This document shows positions 53,020 to 61,904 of a stretch of 64,000 bases of DNA, piece by piece. The stretch spans positions 1 through 64,000 of the forward strand of contig JAAYDR010000017.1 of NCBI GenBank assembly GCA_012729115.1. Direction: 5' to 3'. The notes beneath the pieces are model-generated. The model made no database searches. It was not told the origin of the DNA and saw only the letters and a list, made by a program, of their open reading frames with translations. A program made the position numbers and the translations under genes. Positions within the stretch are counted from its first letter, which is position 1. The number at the start of each line of letters is the position of its first letter. This DNA comes from Clostridiales bacterium (lineage in GTDB: Bacteria > Bacillota > Clostridia > Christensenellales > Aristaeellaceae).

Positions 53020-54110
53020 CACCCATCCCCCTTTCCCATCATGTCCGTAAAGCGGGCAAACAGGGCCGCGCTGTCATGGGGGCCTGGTGCCCCTTCCGGG
53101 TGGAACTGGACTGTAAAGACCTTGTCGTGGACGGACTCCGTTCCTTCAGCAGTGTTGTCCAGAAGGTTGACATGGGTTAGGGTGAGGCCGGTGCCCCTGA
53201 GGCTGTCCCCATGAACCGCATAGCCGTGGTTCTGGCTGGTGATCTCCACCTTGCCGGTCCGCAGATCCTTCACCGGGTGGTTGGCTCCCCGGTGGCCGAA
53301 CTTCATCTTGTAGGTCTTGGCCCCATAGGCCAGGCTGATGAGCTGATGGCCCAGACAAATACCCATCATGGGCAGCTTGCCCCGCAGAGCGCCCAGCTCC
53401 CGGATCACGCCGGGTAGCCATGCCGGATCCCCAGGGCCATTGCTGACCACCAGCCCGTCGGGCTGAATGGAGAGGATGGTGTGGGCAGGGGTATCGTAGG
53501 GCAGCACGGTGACATTGCAGCCGGCCTGGTTGAGCTTGCGGATGATGTTCTGCTTGATGCCGCAGTCCAGGGCTACCACAGAAAAGCGGGGATTGGCGGT
53601 TGGTGCGTACCATTTCTTCCTGCAGCTGACCTTTTGCACGCAGTCCCTGGGGATGCGGAAAGCTTTTATCCGCTCCAGTGCCTCCTGGTCGGGAAGGCCG
53701 GCGTCACACAGCAGCGCCCGCTGGCTGCCTTCGCTGCGGATCATGCGGGCGATCTGGCGGGTATCCACTCCGCTGATGGCAGGGATGCCGCTGTCCTCAA
53801 GCAGCTCCCCCAGGGGCTTTACAGAGCGGAAGTTGCTGGGAAAATCACTGTATTCCCGCACCACCATGCCGCCAATGAGAGGCGAACGGCTCTCATTGTC
53901 CTCGTCGGTGATGCCGTAGTTGCCGATGAGGGGATAGGTCATCAGCACCATCTGTCCCGCGTAGCTGGGGTCCGTCACCATCTCCTGGTAGCCGGCCATG
54001 GCGGTGTTAAACACCAGCTCGCACAGGGCCTCCCCGGCAGCGCCAAAGCCCGTGCCATAATGAACGCTGCCGTTTTCCAGCACCAGCTTCCGGCTCACTC
54101 TCTCTCCCAT
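53019..54110 (-). CDS. carA: Carbamoyl-phosphate synthase, small (glutaminase) subunit
   Basis: A 363-residue class I glutamine amidotransferase. The nucleophile Cys is in GICLGHQLIS, with His in TVQFHPEGAPGP. The N-terminal small-subunit domain begins RKLVLENGSVHYGTGFG. It supplies ammonia to CarB. It overlaps the upstream pyrC end by 16 bp. Confidence 0.95.
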   Translation of the reverse strand: MGERVSRKLVLENGSVHYGTGFGAAGEALCELVFNTAMAGYQEMVTDPSYAGQMVLMTYPLIGNYGITDEDNESRSPLIGGMVVREYSDFPSNFRSVKPLGELLEDSGIPAISGVDTRQIARMIRSEGSQRALLCDAGLPDQEALERIKAFRIPRDCVQKVSCRKKWYAPTANPRFSVVALDCGIKQNIIRKLNQAGCNVTVLPYDTPAHTILSIQPDGLVVSNGPGDPAWLPGVIRELGALRGKLPMMGICLGHQLISLAYGAKTYKMKFGHRGANHPVKDLRTGKVEITSQNHGYAVHGDSLRGTGLTLTHVNLLDNTAEGTESVHDKVFTVQFHPEGAPGPHDSAALFARFTDMMGKGDG

Positions 54111-55363
54111 ACCATTTCACCTCCCACCAGAGTGCCTATGCAGCTTCCAAAAACCTTCCATCCGGAAAATGGGGTGGCCCGGCCCAGGGAAGCAAACCCA
54201 GCAGGGTTCACTGTGCTTTGGGCATCCAGGTCGAAGATGGCGATATCCGCAGGCTGCCCAGCCTCCAAGGTGATTTGCGGCAGGCGGAAGCGTTTGCGGG
54301 GGGCCATGGTCATGGCCTCCAGCAGCCGCTCCAGAGGAAGCTGCCCTTTTTTAACCAGCCCGGTATACAGCACCGCAAAGGCGCATTCCAGCCCCACAAT
54401 GCCATTGGCGCTGCCCGCCAGGCCTCTGCTTTTTTCCTCCGCGCTGTGGGGGGCGTGGTCTGTGGCGATCATGTCCACTGTGCCGTCGGCCAGGCCCTCC
54501 ACCAATGCCAGCCGGTCAGCCTCCTCCCGGATGGGCGGGTTCATCTTCCAGCTGCCGTCCTCCTGCAGCCAGTCATCCTGCAACAGCAGGTAATGGGGTG
54601 CTGTTTCGCAGGTAACGTCCACACCTTCCCTTTTGGCCCGGTGGATCAGGGCCACGCTTTCCTTGGTGGACACGTGGCACACATGGTAGCGGCAGCCTGT
54701 TTTTCTTGCCAGGCGCAGATCCCGCTCCACCTGCCACCACTCGCTTTCGCTGGAGATGCCCTTGTGCCCATGGGCTCCGGCATACCGCCCGGCATGGATG
54801 TATCCGCCGTGAAGCAGGCTCTCGTCCTCGCAATGGGCCACCAACAGACCATCGATGGCCTTGACCCGGCGCATGGCCTCTTCCATGATGCCTTCCTCCT
54901 GCACGCCCCGGCCGTCATCGGAGAAGGCGATCACATGGGAGGATAATGCCGGGAAATCCACAAGCTCGATACCCTTTTGGCCTTTGGTAATGCTGCCGTA
55001 GGGATACACATGGACGCAGGCATCCCGGCAGATGAGGTTCTGCTGCACCTTCACATGCTCCGCGCTGTCGGGCACGGGGTTCACATTGGGCATGGCGCAC
55101 AGCGCCGTGTACCCGCCCCTGGCTCCGGCCAGGCTTCCGGAGGCAATGGTTCCCTTATATGAAAAACCCGGCTCTCGAAGATGTACATGAACATCAACAA
55201 GACCCGGGATTAACAACTTGCCCTGAAGGGGAGTAACGAGAGGAACTCCACCGCCCTCCCTGAATGAGGAAGAATCAACAACTCTCCCATGAAAAAGAAA
55301 TACGTCCCCTCTTTCAAGCCTGCCTTTTCTGTACAGCGTACCATCCGCAAGCAATCTCAGCAT
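54095..55363 (-). CDS. pyrC: Dihydroorotase
   Basis: A 422-residue amidohydrolase closing the dihydroorotate ring. Metal ligands lie in DVHVHLREPG, YHVCHVSTKES and ATDHAPH. First gene of the nine-gene pyr operon. AAGGAG precedes the ATG. The order pyrC-carA-carB-pyrK-pyrD-pyrF-pyrE-pyrB-pyrI covers every step to UMP. Confidence 0.94.
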   Translation of the reverse strand: MLRLLADGTLYRKGRLERGDVFLFHGRVVDSSSFREGGGVPLVTPLQGKLLIPGLVDVHVHLREPGFSYKGTIASGSLAGARGGYTALCAMPNVNPVPDSAEHVKVQQNLICRDACVHVYPYGSITKGQKGIELVDFPALSSHVIAFSDDGRGVQEEGIMEEAMRRVKAIDGLLVAHCEDESLLHGGYIHAGRYAGAHGHKGISSESEWWQVERDLRLARKTGCRYHVCHVSTKESVALIHRAKREGVDVTCETAPHYLLLQDDWLQEDGSWKMNPPIREEADRLALVEGLADGTVDMIATDHAPHSAEEKSRGLAGSANGIVGLECAFAVLYTGLVKKGQLPLERLLEAMTMAPRKRFRLPQITLEAGQPADIAIFDLDAQSTVNPAGFASLGRATPFSGWKVFGSCIGTLVGGEMVWERE

Positions 55364-55412
55364 GCCTTTTCTCCTTCCGCATACACGCGAGGGGGATTAC
55401 TTTCAAGAAGGT

Positions 55413-55441
55413 ATTGTGCATGAAGGGAGACAAAAAGTCAA
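55413..55441 (-). promoter_or_regulatory. Promoter of the pyr operon
   Basis: On the minus strand TTGACT (55436-55441), 17 bp, CACAAT (55413-55418). The leader to pyrC is about 40 bases, too short for a PyrR attenuator. The rest of 55364-55742 holds a palindrome and the divergent importer promoter, no gene. Confidence 0.5.
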
Positions 55442-55485
55442 GGGAAACTTACGAGATTCCTTCCAGGAGTGAACGAACACAATGG

Positions 55486-55502
55486 ATGATCATTTTGATC
55501 AT
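55486..55502. promoter_or_regulatory. Palindrome between pyr and ribose-type importer operons
   Basis: ATGATCA-TTT-TGATCAT is a perfect inverted repeat with 7-bp arms, about 45 bp upstream of the pyr -35 element. The regulator is unknown. Confidence 0.4.
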
Positions 55503-55619
55503 TGGACACCTGCCGCCCACACTCGTTATTTGTCAGAAAGACAGGGGTTCGCGCGAATAAAGCACTTATGGATCACAAACTCCAATGAATGATTTTGATA
55601 AAAAACTTTCAAATAGCGA

Positions 55620-55648
55620 TTGACACATTGTGTATACAATGTTATTAT
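55620..55648 (+). promoter_or_regulatory. Promoter of the ribose-type importer/DhaK operon
   Basis: TTGACA (55620-55625), 17 bp, TATTAT (55643-55648). The spacer is filled by a palindrome. Confidence 0.75.
55625..55642. promoter_or_regulatory. Palindromic operator in the promoter spacer
   Basis: ACATTGT-GTAT-ACAATGT is a perfect 7-bp inverted repeat lying between the -35 and -10 elements. A repressor bound here would block RNA polymerase. The DeoR-family gene in the same operon is the obvious candidate. Confidence 0.6.
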
Positions 55649-55742
55649 TATCACAAACAATCACGTTCAAAATAAATCGAAGAGATTTTGACGGTCCAGA
55701 AAGATCTGAACCGCAAAAAATAAGAAAAGGAGACCGAACCCT

Positions 55743-56699
55743 ATGAAAAAGCTGATTGCACTGGTACTGGCTCTGATGATGGTAGCAATGGTGGGCATGT
55801 CTTTGGCGGAAGGCAAAAAGGCGGTATCCGACCTGAAACTGGGATTCATTCTGGGCAGCCGTGAACACGCCTTCTATCTGGCGATTGAAGATGGCATTAA
55901 CGCCGCTGCCAAGGATATGGGCTTTACTGCTGTCGTCCTGGAAAGCGAACTGTCCGGCGCCGTAGCGTCCGAGCGCATTGAAACCCTGGTGGTCGATGGC
56001 ATGGATGCCATATCTCTGGCTTGCAATGAGCCTGCAGGCGTGAAGAACGCGATTGAGGCGGCCGACGCAGAAGGTGTTCCGATGTTCACCTTCGACTGCA
56101 CAACCGACCTTCCCGGCATCATCAAAAGCTTCGTGGGAACCGACAACTTCAAGGGCGGCGTTGTTGGCGGCGAAGCCACCATCGCCGAGCTTGACCGGCT
56201 GGGCCTCAAGGACGGCGCGACCGTGGGTATTATCGGCTATCCGGAACCCCAGAGCTGCATCGACCGTGAAAACGGCTGGCTAAGCGTTGTGGAAGCCAAG
56301 AAGGAAGAATACAACCTGACCATCGTCAACATCGGAAACTACGAAGGCCAGGCTGATAAGGCACAGAACCTGATGAGCGATGCTCTGATCACCTATCCCG
56401 ACATGGCCGTAATCTTCACCGTGGGCGATCCTGCTTGCATCGGCGCTTTGGCAGCCATCAAGAGCGCAGGCGCTTCCACCCGGATGATCGGTTTTGATGC
56501 CAACCCCGAAGCTCACGAAGCCATCCTGGATCCCGAGAATGGCAAGATCTGGTTCGCAGACGTGGCCCAGGATCCCTACCAGATTGGCTATCAGATTTCC
56601 ACTCAGATGGTGAAATACCTTACCGAAGGTGTGGTAGACGCCGAAACGATCCTCATTTCTCCTTACCTTGTTGATGCTTCCAATGCGGTAAAGAAGTAA
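55743..56699 (+). CDS. Ribose-type ABC importer, solute-binding protein
   Basis: A 318-residue RbsB-like protein. The signal peptide is residues 1-22 (ends MSLAE), without a lipobox Cys. The mature part has KLGFILGSREHAFYLAIEDG, VDGMDAISLACNEP and GFDANPEAHEAI, typical of pentose-binding proteins. GAAAAGGAGA precedes the ATG. The kinases and aldolase downstream suggest a ketose or polyol-derived ligand. Confidence 0.87.
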   Translation: MKKLIALVLALMMVAMVGMSLAEGKKAVSDLKLGFILGSREHAFYLAIEDGINAAAKDMGFTAVVLESELSGAVASERIETLVVDGMDAISLACNEPAGVKNAIEAADAEGVPMFTFDCTTDLPGIIKSFVGTDNFKGGVVGGEATIAELDRLGLKDGATVGIIGYPEPQSCIDRENGWLSVVEAKKEEYNLTIVNIGNYEGQADKAQNLMSDALITYPDMAVIFTVGDPACIGALAAIKSAGASTRMIGFDANPEAHEAILDPENGKIWFADVAQDPYQIGYQISTQMVKYLTEGVVDAETILISPYLVDASNAVKK

Positions 56700-56780
56700 T
56701 TCTGACAAGCCCAGATGTGAAGCCTTGCCCAAGGGGAAATCCATCCAAAGTCTGGTATAGGCTTCCTGAGGGAGATCCAC

Positions 56781-56825
56781 CATCCGGCGCGGCGGGCACC
56801 CATCCATCGCCCGTCACGCCGGATG
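56781..56825 (+). terminator. Stem-loop after the ribose-type binding protein gene
   Basis: CATCCGGCG (56781-56789) pairs with CGCCGGATG (56817-56825); an inner CGGGC/GCCCG pair fits inside. There is no U-tract, so it probably protects the upstream message or limits readthrough. Confidence 0.6.
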
Positions 56826-56884
56826 ATTGGTTTAGGAGTGAATCCACAGGCCGGTCCAATGGCAACAAAATTCACCGGCAAGGA

Positions 56885-58396
56885 GTGATTGATACGCAGC
56901 CGTGCTTGCAAGCCGTGCATATCTCAAAGGTATTCCCGGGTGTCAAGGCCCTGACGGATGTTTCCGTGGATTTTTATCCCGGTGAGGTCCACGCGCTCAT
57001 GGGGGAGAACGGTGCCGGGAAGTCCACCTTGATCAAGATCCTCTCGGGGGTGTATACCCCAACCGAGGGGAAAATTCTGCTGGATGGGAAGGAAATCATC
57101 TTCAAAGGGCCCAGGGATGCGCTCAATCTGGGAATCTCGGTGATTCACCAGGAGTTGAGCATCGCAAAGGATTTATCGGTTACAGAGAACATATTTCTGG
57201 GGGAAGAAAAAAAGCGGGGTTTGTTTTTGGATAACCGCCAAATGCAAAGCCAGGCGACCGAGCTTCTCAAGTTTATGAAGGTGGACCAGAGCATCAAAGC
57301 TACCGACATCGCCGGAAATCTGACTGCCGCGCAGCAACAGATGGTTGAGATTGCCAAAGTGCTCAACAAAAAGGCCAAAGTGGTCATCATGGATGAGCCC
57401 ACCTCTTCCCTCTCCGAACGTGAAATCAATGCTCTGTTCGAGCAAATTAATATTCTTCGAAGAAACAACGTAGCCATCGTGTATATCACCCATCGCCTGA
57501 AGGAGATCTTCCAAATGTGCGACCGGGTTACCGTCCTTCGGGATGGTTGCCATGTGCGCACCAACATGCTGACAGACGTCAGCGAACAGGAACTGGTTTC
57601 CAGCATGGTTGGCCGGGAAATCAAGGACTATTTTATTCATACACAGCACAACAGGGGCGAAGAAATGCTGCGGGTGGAAGGGCTGACCCGCAACAAGGAG
57701 TTTTACAACATTTCCTTTACCGCCCACAAAGGGGAGATCCTGGGTATTGCGGGGCTGGTGGGAGCGGGCCGAACCGAGGTCATGGAAACCATCTTTGGAG
57801 CCCGCATGCCCGATCAGGGCAAAATTTTCGTGAAAGGCCGCCAAGTGCGTTTTTCCAGCCCCAAGGATGCTATTGAACATAAGATAGGCATGGTGACGGA
57901 GGATCGCCGCACCACAGGCCTGATGCTGAAGGCCATGGTAAAGGACAACAAAGTACTGCCCAGCCTGGTCCATCACTGCAAGAACCTCAACTTTGTGGAC
58001 CAAAAGTGGATCAAAGAGGTCAGCAGAGAATACGTTGCCAAACTGCGGGTGAAAACCCCCAGCATCGACGCCTCCGTGCAGAACCTATCCGGTGGCAATC
58101 AGCAAAAGGTGGTGCTAGGCAAATGGTTGATTGCCAACAGCAAAATTCTGATCTTGGATGAGCCTACTCGCGGCATCGACGTAAACGCAAAAACGGAGTT
58201 CTACAGCCTCATGAACGACTTTGTAGCCTCCGGCGGTTGCATTGTGATGGTTTCCTCGGAACTGCCCGAGGTGTTGGGCGTGGCAGACCGGATCCTGGTG
58301 ATGAGGGAGGGCCGCATCAGCGGCGAGCTCTCCCGGGAAAAGGCCAGTGAACAGGCCATCATCCAACTGGCCAGCCATACCAGTGATATGGGATAA
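56885..58396 (+). CDS. Ribose-type ABC importer ATPase (RbsA)
   Basis: About 500 residues with two ABC cassettes. First half: HISKVFPGVKALTDV, Walker A GENGAGKST, Walker B VVIMDEPTSSLS; second half: GLVGAGRTE, LSGGNQQK, LILDEPTRGID. The start is unclear. GTG at 56885 overlaps the only ribosome site (AAGGAG, 56880-56885); ACG at 56894 is the best-spaced codon; the ATG at 56717 would add an improbable 56-residue tail across the hairpin. Confidence 0.85.
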   Translation: MIDTQPCLQAVHISKVFPGVKALTDVSVDFYPGEVHALMGENGAGKSTLIKILSGVYTPTEGKILLDGKEIIFKGPRDALNLGISVIHQELSIAKDLSVTENIFLGEEKKRGLFLDNRQMQSQATELLKFMKVDQSIKATDIAGNLTAAQQQMVEIAKVLNKKAKVVIMDEPTSSLSEREINALFEQINILRRNNVAIVYITHRLKEIFQMCDRVTVLRDGCHVRTNMLTDVSEQELVSSMVGREIKDYFIHTQHNRGEEMLRVEGLTRNKEFYNISFTAHKGEILGIAGLVGAGRTEVMETIFGARMPDQGKIFVKGRQVRFSSPKDAIEHKIGMVTEDRRTTGLMLKAMVKDNKVLPSLVHHCKNLNFVDQKWIKEVSREYVAKLRVKTPSIDASVQNLSGGNQQKVVLGKWLIANSKILILDEPTRGIDVNAKTEFYSLMNDFVASGGCIVMVSSELPEVLGVADRILVMREGRISGELSREKASEQAIIQLASHTSDMG

Positions 58397-58414
58397 CGAA
58401 AGAGGTGTTGGATT

Positions 58415-59425
58415 ATGAACCAGGATTTGGCGGCAACAAAAAGATTCGACTTCAAAAGCTTTTTCGTCCGCAACATGGTGTTGGTCATCCTGATCATCCT
58501 GTTTTTGGGATTTGGCCTGGGAACCTCCGGCAAATTTTTCAGCATGGCCAACCTGGTCAATCTGACCACCCAAATGGCAATCAACGCAATGCTGTCAGCA
58601 GGTCTGACCTACGTCATCATCCTGGGCGGCATTGATATTTCCGTTGGCTCGGTGGCAGCCTTGGCCGGGGTTGTGAGCGCTCTTGTGGCCAGCGGGATGC
58701 CCCAAATGAGCATCGGTATGTCCCTGGTGGTATTGGTCGTGCCGGCATTTATCGTGGGCGGTGTCTGCGGCTCCTTCAATGGGCTGATGATCACCCGCTT
58801 TAAGGTGGTTCCCATGATAGCCACCCTGGCCATGCAAACCATTGCCAGGGGGTTAAGCTTTATCTTCTCAGGGGGCACAGCTGTGTTTGGCGCTCCCAAA
58901 GAATACAGCTGGCTTGGGGCCGGACGTTGGCTGGTAACCCCCGACAAACCGACTGGTTGGATACCCAACATCACCATCTTCGTGATCATTGCGGTCAGCA
59001 TCATGGCAATCCTGCTCAGCAAAACGGTTTTTGGACGGCATGTGTACGCAACGGGAAGCAATCTTCAGGTGGCCCATCTCTCCGGTGTCAACACCAAACG
59101 GGTCATTTTCCTGGGGCACGTGTTGTGCAGTGTGGCAGCCGCGCTGGCAGGCGTGCTGAATGCATCAAAGCTCCAAAACGGGCAGCCCGCTGCTTGTGAA
59201 GGATATGAAATGTATGCCATCGCCGCCACCGTCCTGGGAGGTACCAGCCTCAACGGCGGCAGCGGTTCCGTGGCTCGGGCCATGATCGGCGTGGCAGTTA
59301 TCGCTGTCATCAACAACGGTATGAACCTGATGCATATCAGCTCCTATTGGCAAAAGGTGGTCATCGGTGTGATCATCCTGTTGGCGGTCATCATGGACAT
59401 GGCCCAGAAGAACAAAAAGTCGTAA
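58415..59425 (+). CDS. Ribose-type ABC importer permease (RbsC)
   Basis: A 336-residue permease with eight to ten helices. The LGGIDISVGSVAALAG block and GGTSLNGGSGSVARAMIG coupling region are typical RbsC features. GAGGTG precedes the ATG, 18 bp after the ATPase. It forms the homodimeric channel. Confidence 0.9.
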   Translation: MNQDLAATKRFDFKSFFVRNMVLVILIILFLGFGLGTSGKFFSMANLVNLTTQMAINAMLSAGLTYVIILGGIDISVGSVAALAGVVSALVASGMPQMSIGMSLVVLVVPAFIVGGVCGSFNGLMITRFKVVPMIATLAMQTIARGLSFIFSGGTAVFGAPKEYSWLGAGRWLVTPDKPTGWIPNITIFVIIAVSIMAILLSKTVFGRHVYATGSNLQVAHLSGVNTKRVIFLGHVLCSVAAALAGVLNASKLQNGQPAACEGYEMYAIAATVLGGTSLNGGSGSVARAMIGVAVIAVINNGMNLMHISSYWQKVVIGVIILLAVIMDMAQKNKKS

Positions 59426-59437
59426 ATTGCCTGTGGG

Positions 59438-60406
59438 GTGAATGGATTGAACTGGTTTGAAGAGACCAGGGATTACTACGGGGCCAGGTGGTTTGCCGGT
59501 ATGGAACTCGCCTATCCCCAAAGATGGAAGCTTTTTCACGGTAATGCGAGCAGCGCCACCCTTATGAAGAGAACTCCAACCAAGGATCGGGTTGCCGTCA
59601 TCATCAGCGGTGGAGGATCAGACGGCCCATTGCTTCCAGGTTATGTGGGCGAAGGGCTGGCGGATGCCTGCATTGTTGGCGCGCCTTACTGCGCACCCAA
59701 TGCATACGCCATTTACGAGGCAGGCCTCCATTTGGGCGCGGAAAAAGGGGTGCTTCTTCTCTACAACAATTTTGCCGGCGACTTTTTGAACAATGATATG
59801 GCGGCGGAATTGCTGCACCTGGACAACGTGATGGTGGAATCCGTGGCAGCCACAGATGATATGGGCATGGCAGTGGGTGAACCCCGGGAAAACCGTGGAG
59901 GACGCTGTTCGCTGCCGTTTCTCATCAAGCTGGCCGCAAACGCTGCCAAAGACGGGCTAAGCCTCCAAGAAACCGCCGCCCTTGTCCGAAAAGCCAATGA
60001 CCGCTGCACTACACTGTGTGTGGCGGTAGACCTGCAGCAGGGCCAAATCTCCTATGGCAATGGTTTCTCCGGGGAGCCGGGCTTTAGAACGGAAACCCAT
60101 ATGGACGTGAAAAGGGTGGCGCAGGAATTATCGGACATGGTGCTGGAGGACCTTAAGCCCCGGGAAGGGGAGAAGCTTATGGTGCTGCTCAATCGCCTGC
60201 GCCTGACCAGTTACGCGGACAGCTACAACATGGCGTTGCGTGTACACGAGTCCCTTTCCAAGCACTTTGAAGTGGCTCAGCTGCGGGTGGGCGCGTTTTC
60301 CAACATCCTGGATGTTTACGGCTACACCTTGACCTTGTTGTGTGCTGATGCTCCCATGCAAAAATATCTGGAGAATACGATTGGAAGCGACAGTTTTCTG
60401 CTATAA
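59438..60406 (+). CDS. DhaK-like protein lacking catalytic histidines
   Basis: A 322-residue Dak1-domain protein. DhaK in E. coli binds dihydroxyacetone through His218 and uses His56. Here the first motif reads GGGSDGPLLPGYV (58-70) instead of GGGSGHEPAHAGYV, and the second reads GFSGEPGF with Ser211 in place of His. The rest of the fold (YNNFAGDFLNNDMA) is kept. It may bind a ligand without covalent attachment, act on another substrate, or be regulatory. The start is GTG 59438; TTG 59447 is possible. Confidence 0.75.
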   Translation: MNGLNWFEETRDYYGARWFAGMELAYPQRWKLFHGNASSATLMKRTPTKDRVAVIISGGGSDGPLLPGYVGEGLADACIVGAPYCAPNAYAIYEAGLHLGAEKGVLLLYNNFAGDFLNNDMAAELLHLDNVMVESVAATDDMGMAVGEPRENRGGRCSLPFLIKLAANAAKDGLSLQETAALVRKANDRCTTLCVAVDLQQGQISYGNGFSGEPGFRTETHMDVKRVAQELSDMVLEDLKPREGEKLMVLLNRLRLTSYADSYNMALRVHESLSKHFEVAQLRVGAFSNILDVYGYTLTLLCADAPMQKYLENTIGSDSFLL

Positions 60407-60408
60407 TC
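60382..60408 (+). promoter_or_regulatory. Internal extended -10 promoter before deoR
   Basis: TGCTATAAT overlaps the stop codon of the DhaK-like gene; a weak TTGGAA lies 15 bp upstream. It may give separate expression of the regulator and downstream enzymes. Confidence 0.4.
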
Positions 60409-60452
60409 GGTCCGTTATGGATGGAAAATCTTGACTGAGCTGGGGTGTGAAC

Positions 60453-61241
60453 ATGTTTCCGGAAGAAAGAAAGCAGAAGATTTGCGATTTGGTCAACGAA
60501 AGGCACTCCATCAAGGTAACGGAGCTCAGCCAGCTGATGGGGATCTCAGAAGTAACCATCCGAAGGGATCTGGAAGAACTGTCACAACAAAAGCGGCTGT
60601 TGCGCACCCATGGAGGAGCCATGGCCATGTACTCGGTGGGCAGCGAAATCAGCGCGGAAGAACTGATTCGCAGCAACAAAAATATTGAAGAGAAACGGGC
60701 GATTGCCTCCCTGGCCTATACCATGCTCAACGACAAGGATACCATCTTTGCAGACGGTTCCTCCACAGTTCATGAACTGATCAAGCTGGTTGCTACCGGA
60801 TCCAAAAAACAAATCAGTGTTGTAACAACCTCCCTGACCACGGTTAATGCCCTGTCGGAATCCTCCAACGCCAAGGTGATCATGGTGGGTGGAGAGGTGA
60901 ACTATCGCCACAACCATGTGGAAGGTTACCTAACAACAGCAGCCATCAGCAACCTGCGGGCAGACAAATGTTTTATTGGCATCAATGGGATCGATGAAGC
61001 CTTCGGCTATTCCACACCCCGTTTTCCAGAAGCGGAACTGAAAAGCGAGATGGTACGCTCCTCGATTCAATCCTTCATTCTGGCGGACCATACGAAGTTT
61101 GGCAACTCCTATCTGGCCAGAATGAGCGCAGACTGCGACTATATCATCACCGACGCCCGAAAGCAGGGCTATGATTATGATTGGCTTGCAGATCGGTGTA
61201 CCGTGCTGTTTGCCAGCGAAAGTCAGAAGGAGGGGATATAG
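60453..61241 (+). CDS. DeoR-family regulator
   Basis: A 262-residue DeoR/GlpR repressor. HTH VTELSQLMGISEVTIRRDLEEL followed by the family LLRTHGGA block, then a sugar-phosphate-sensing domain (FADGSSTVHELI, GGEVNYRH, CFIGINGIDEAFG, LADHTKFG). It lies inside the operon and probably binds the 55625-55642 palindrome, responding to a phosphorylated intermediate. ATG 60453 fits GGGG; a GTG is two codons earlier. Confidence 0.88.
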   Translation: MFPEERKQKICDLVNERHSIKVTELSQLMGISEVTIRRDLEELSQQKRLLRTHGGAMAMYSVGSEISAEELIRSNKNIEEKRAIASLAYTMLNDKDTIFADGSSTVHELIKLVATGSKKQISVVTTSLTTVNALSESSNAKVIMVGGEVNYRHNHVEGYLTTAAISNLRADKCFIGINGIDEAFGYSTPRFPEAELKSEMVRSSIQSFILADHTKFGNSYLARMSADCDYIITDARKQGYDYDWLADRCTVLFASESQKEGI

Positions 61242-61247
61242 GCATCC

Positions 61248-61898
61248 ATGGATAAGATCACGACTGATGGGCTGAGAATGGCATTGCTTTGCGCAGCGCG
61301 GCAAATCATAAAATCTGAGCCCTATCTGACAGAAATCGACACCATTATCGGCGATGGAGATCACGGCAGTGGGATGAAAACAGGTTTTTCCGCTCTGGAA
61401 GAACTCCTTATGGGGCAGCAGTTTCAATCCCCGTATGAATTGCTGCACGCGTCCGGCTTGTGCCTGGTTCGAACCATGGGAGGAGCATCAGGCGTATTGT
61501 TCGGCACATTATTCATCGGCGGGCTTGACCAACTGCAGCATACGGATTGGGTGACTGCCCAGGAACTGGTGTCCTTTTTGGAAAAGGGAGTGAAGGCCAT
61601 ACAGACCCGTGGCCGGGCAGGGCCTGGAGACAAAACCATGTTGGATGCACTGCTCCCCGCCGCAAAGGCCATGACGGACGAGTTGGAAAGGAGTGGGGAT
61701 ATCTCCGGAATTTTACGGGAAGCCCACCTGGCCGCACTGGAGGGGGTTGAAAAGACCAAAGCCATGCTCCCACGGACGGGTCGCTCGAAAAACTTCAGGG
61801 AAAAGGCCATTGGTTATCCGGACCCAGGGGCGATATCGGTTTCCATCCTATTGCAGGGATTATCTGAGGGCGTTGAACAATTCAGTAGAGGAGAATGA
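61248..61898 (+). CDS. DhaL-type ketose kinase subunit
   Basis: A 216-residue Dak2-domain protein providing ATP binding for DhaK-type kinases. The three Mg2+-binding Asp residues are Asp31, Asp36 and Asp38 (IDTIIGDGDHGSGM), and MGGASGVLFG and GRAGPGDKTMLDAL are intact. It is the partner for one of the two DhaK-like proteins. Seven bases after deoR with AAGGAGG. Confidence 0.88.
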   Translation: MDKITTDGLRMALLCAARQIIKSEPYLTEIDTIIGDGDHGSGMKTGFSALEELLMGQQFQSPYELLHASGLCLVRTMGGASGVLFGTLFIGGLDQLQHTDWVTAQELVSFLEKGVKAIQTRGRAGPGDKTMLDALLPAAKAMTDELERSGDISGILREAHLAALEGVEKTKAMLPRTGRSKNFREKAIGYPDPGAISVSILLQGLSEGVEQFSRGE

Positions 61899-61904
61899 GA
61901 GAGT

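Noticed and set aside
55364-55742. PyrR attenuator in front of pyrC
   Set aside because: The likely leader is about 40 bases and shows no antiterminator/terminator pair.
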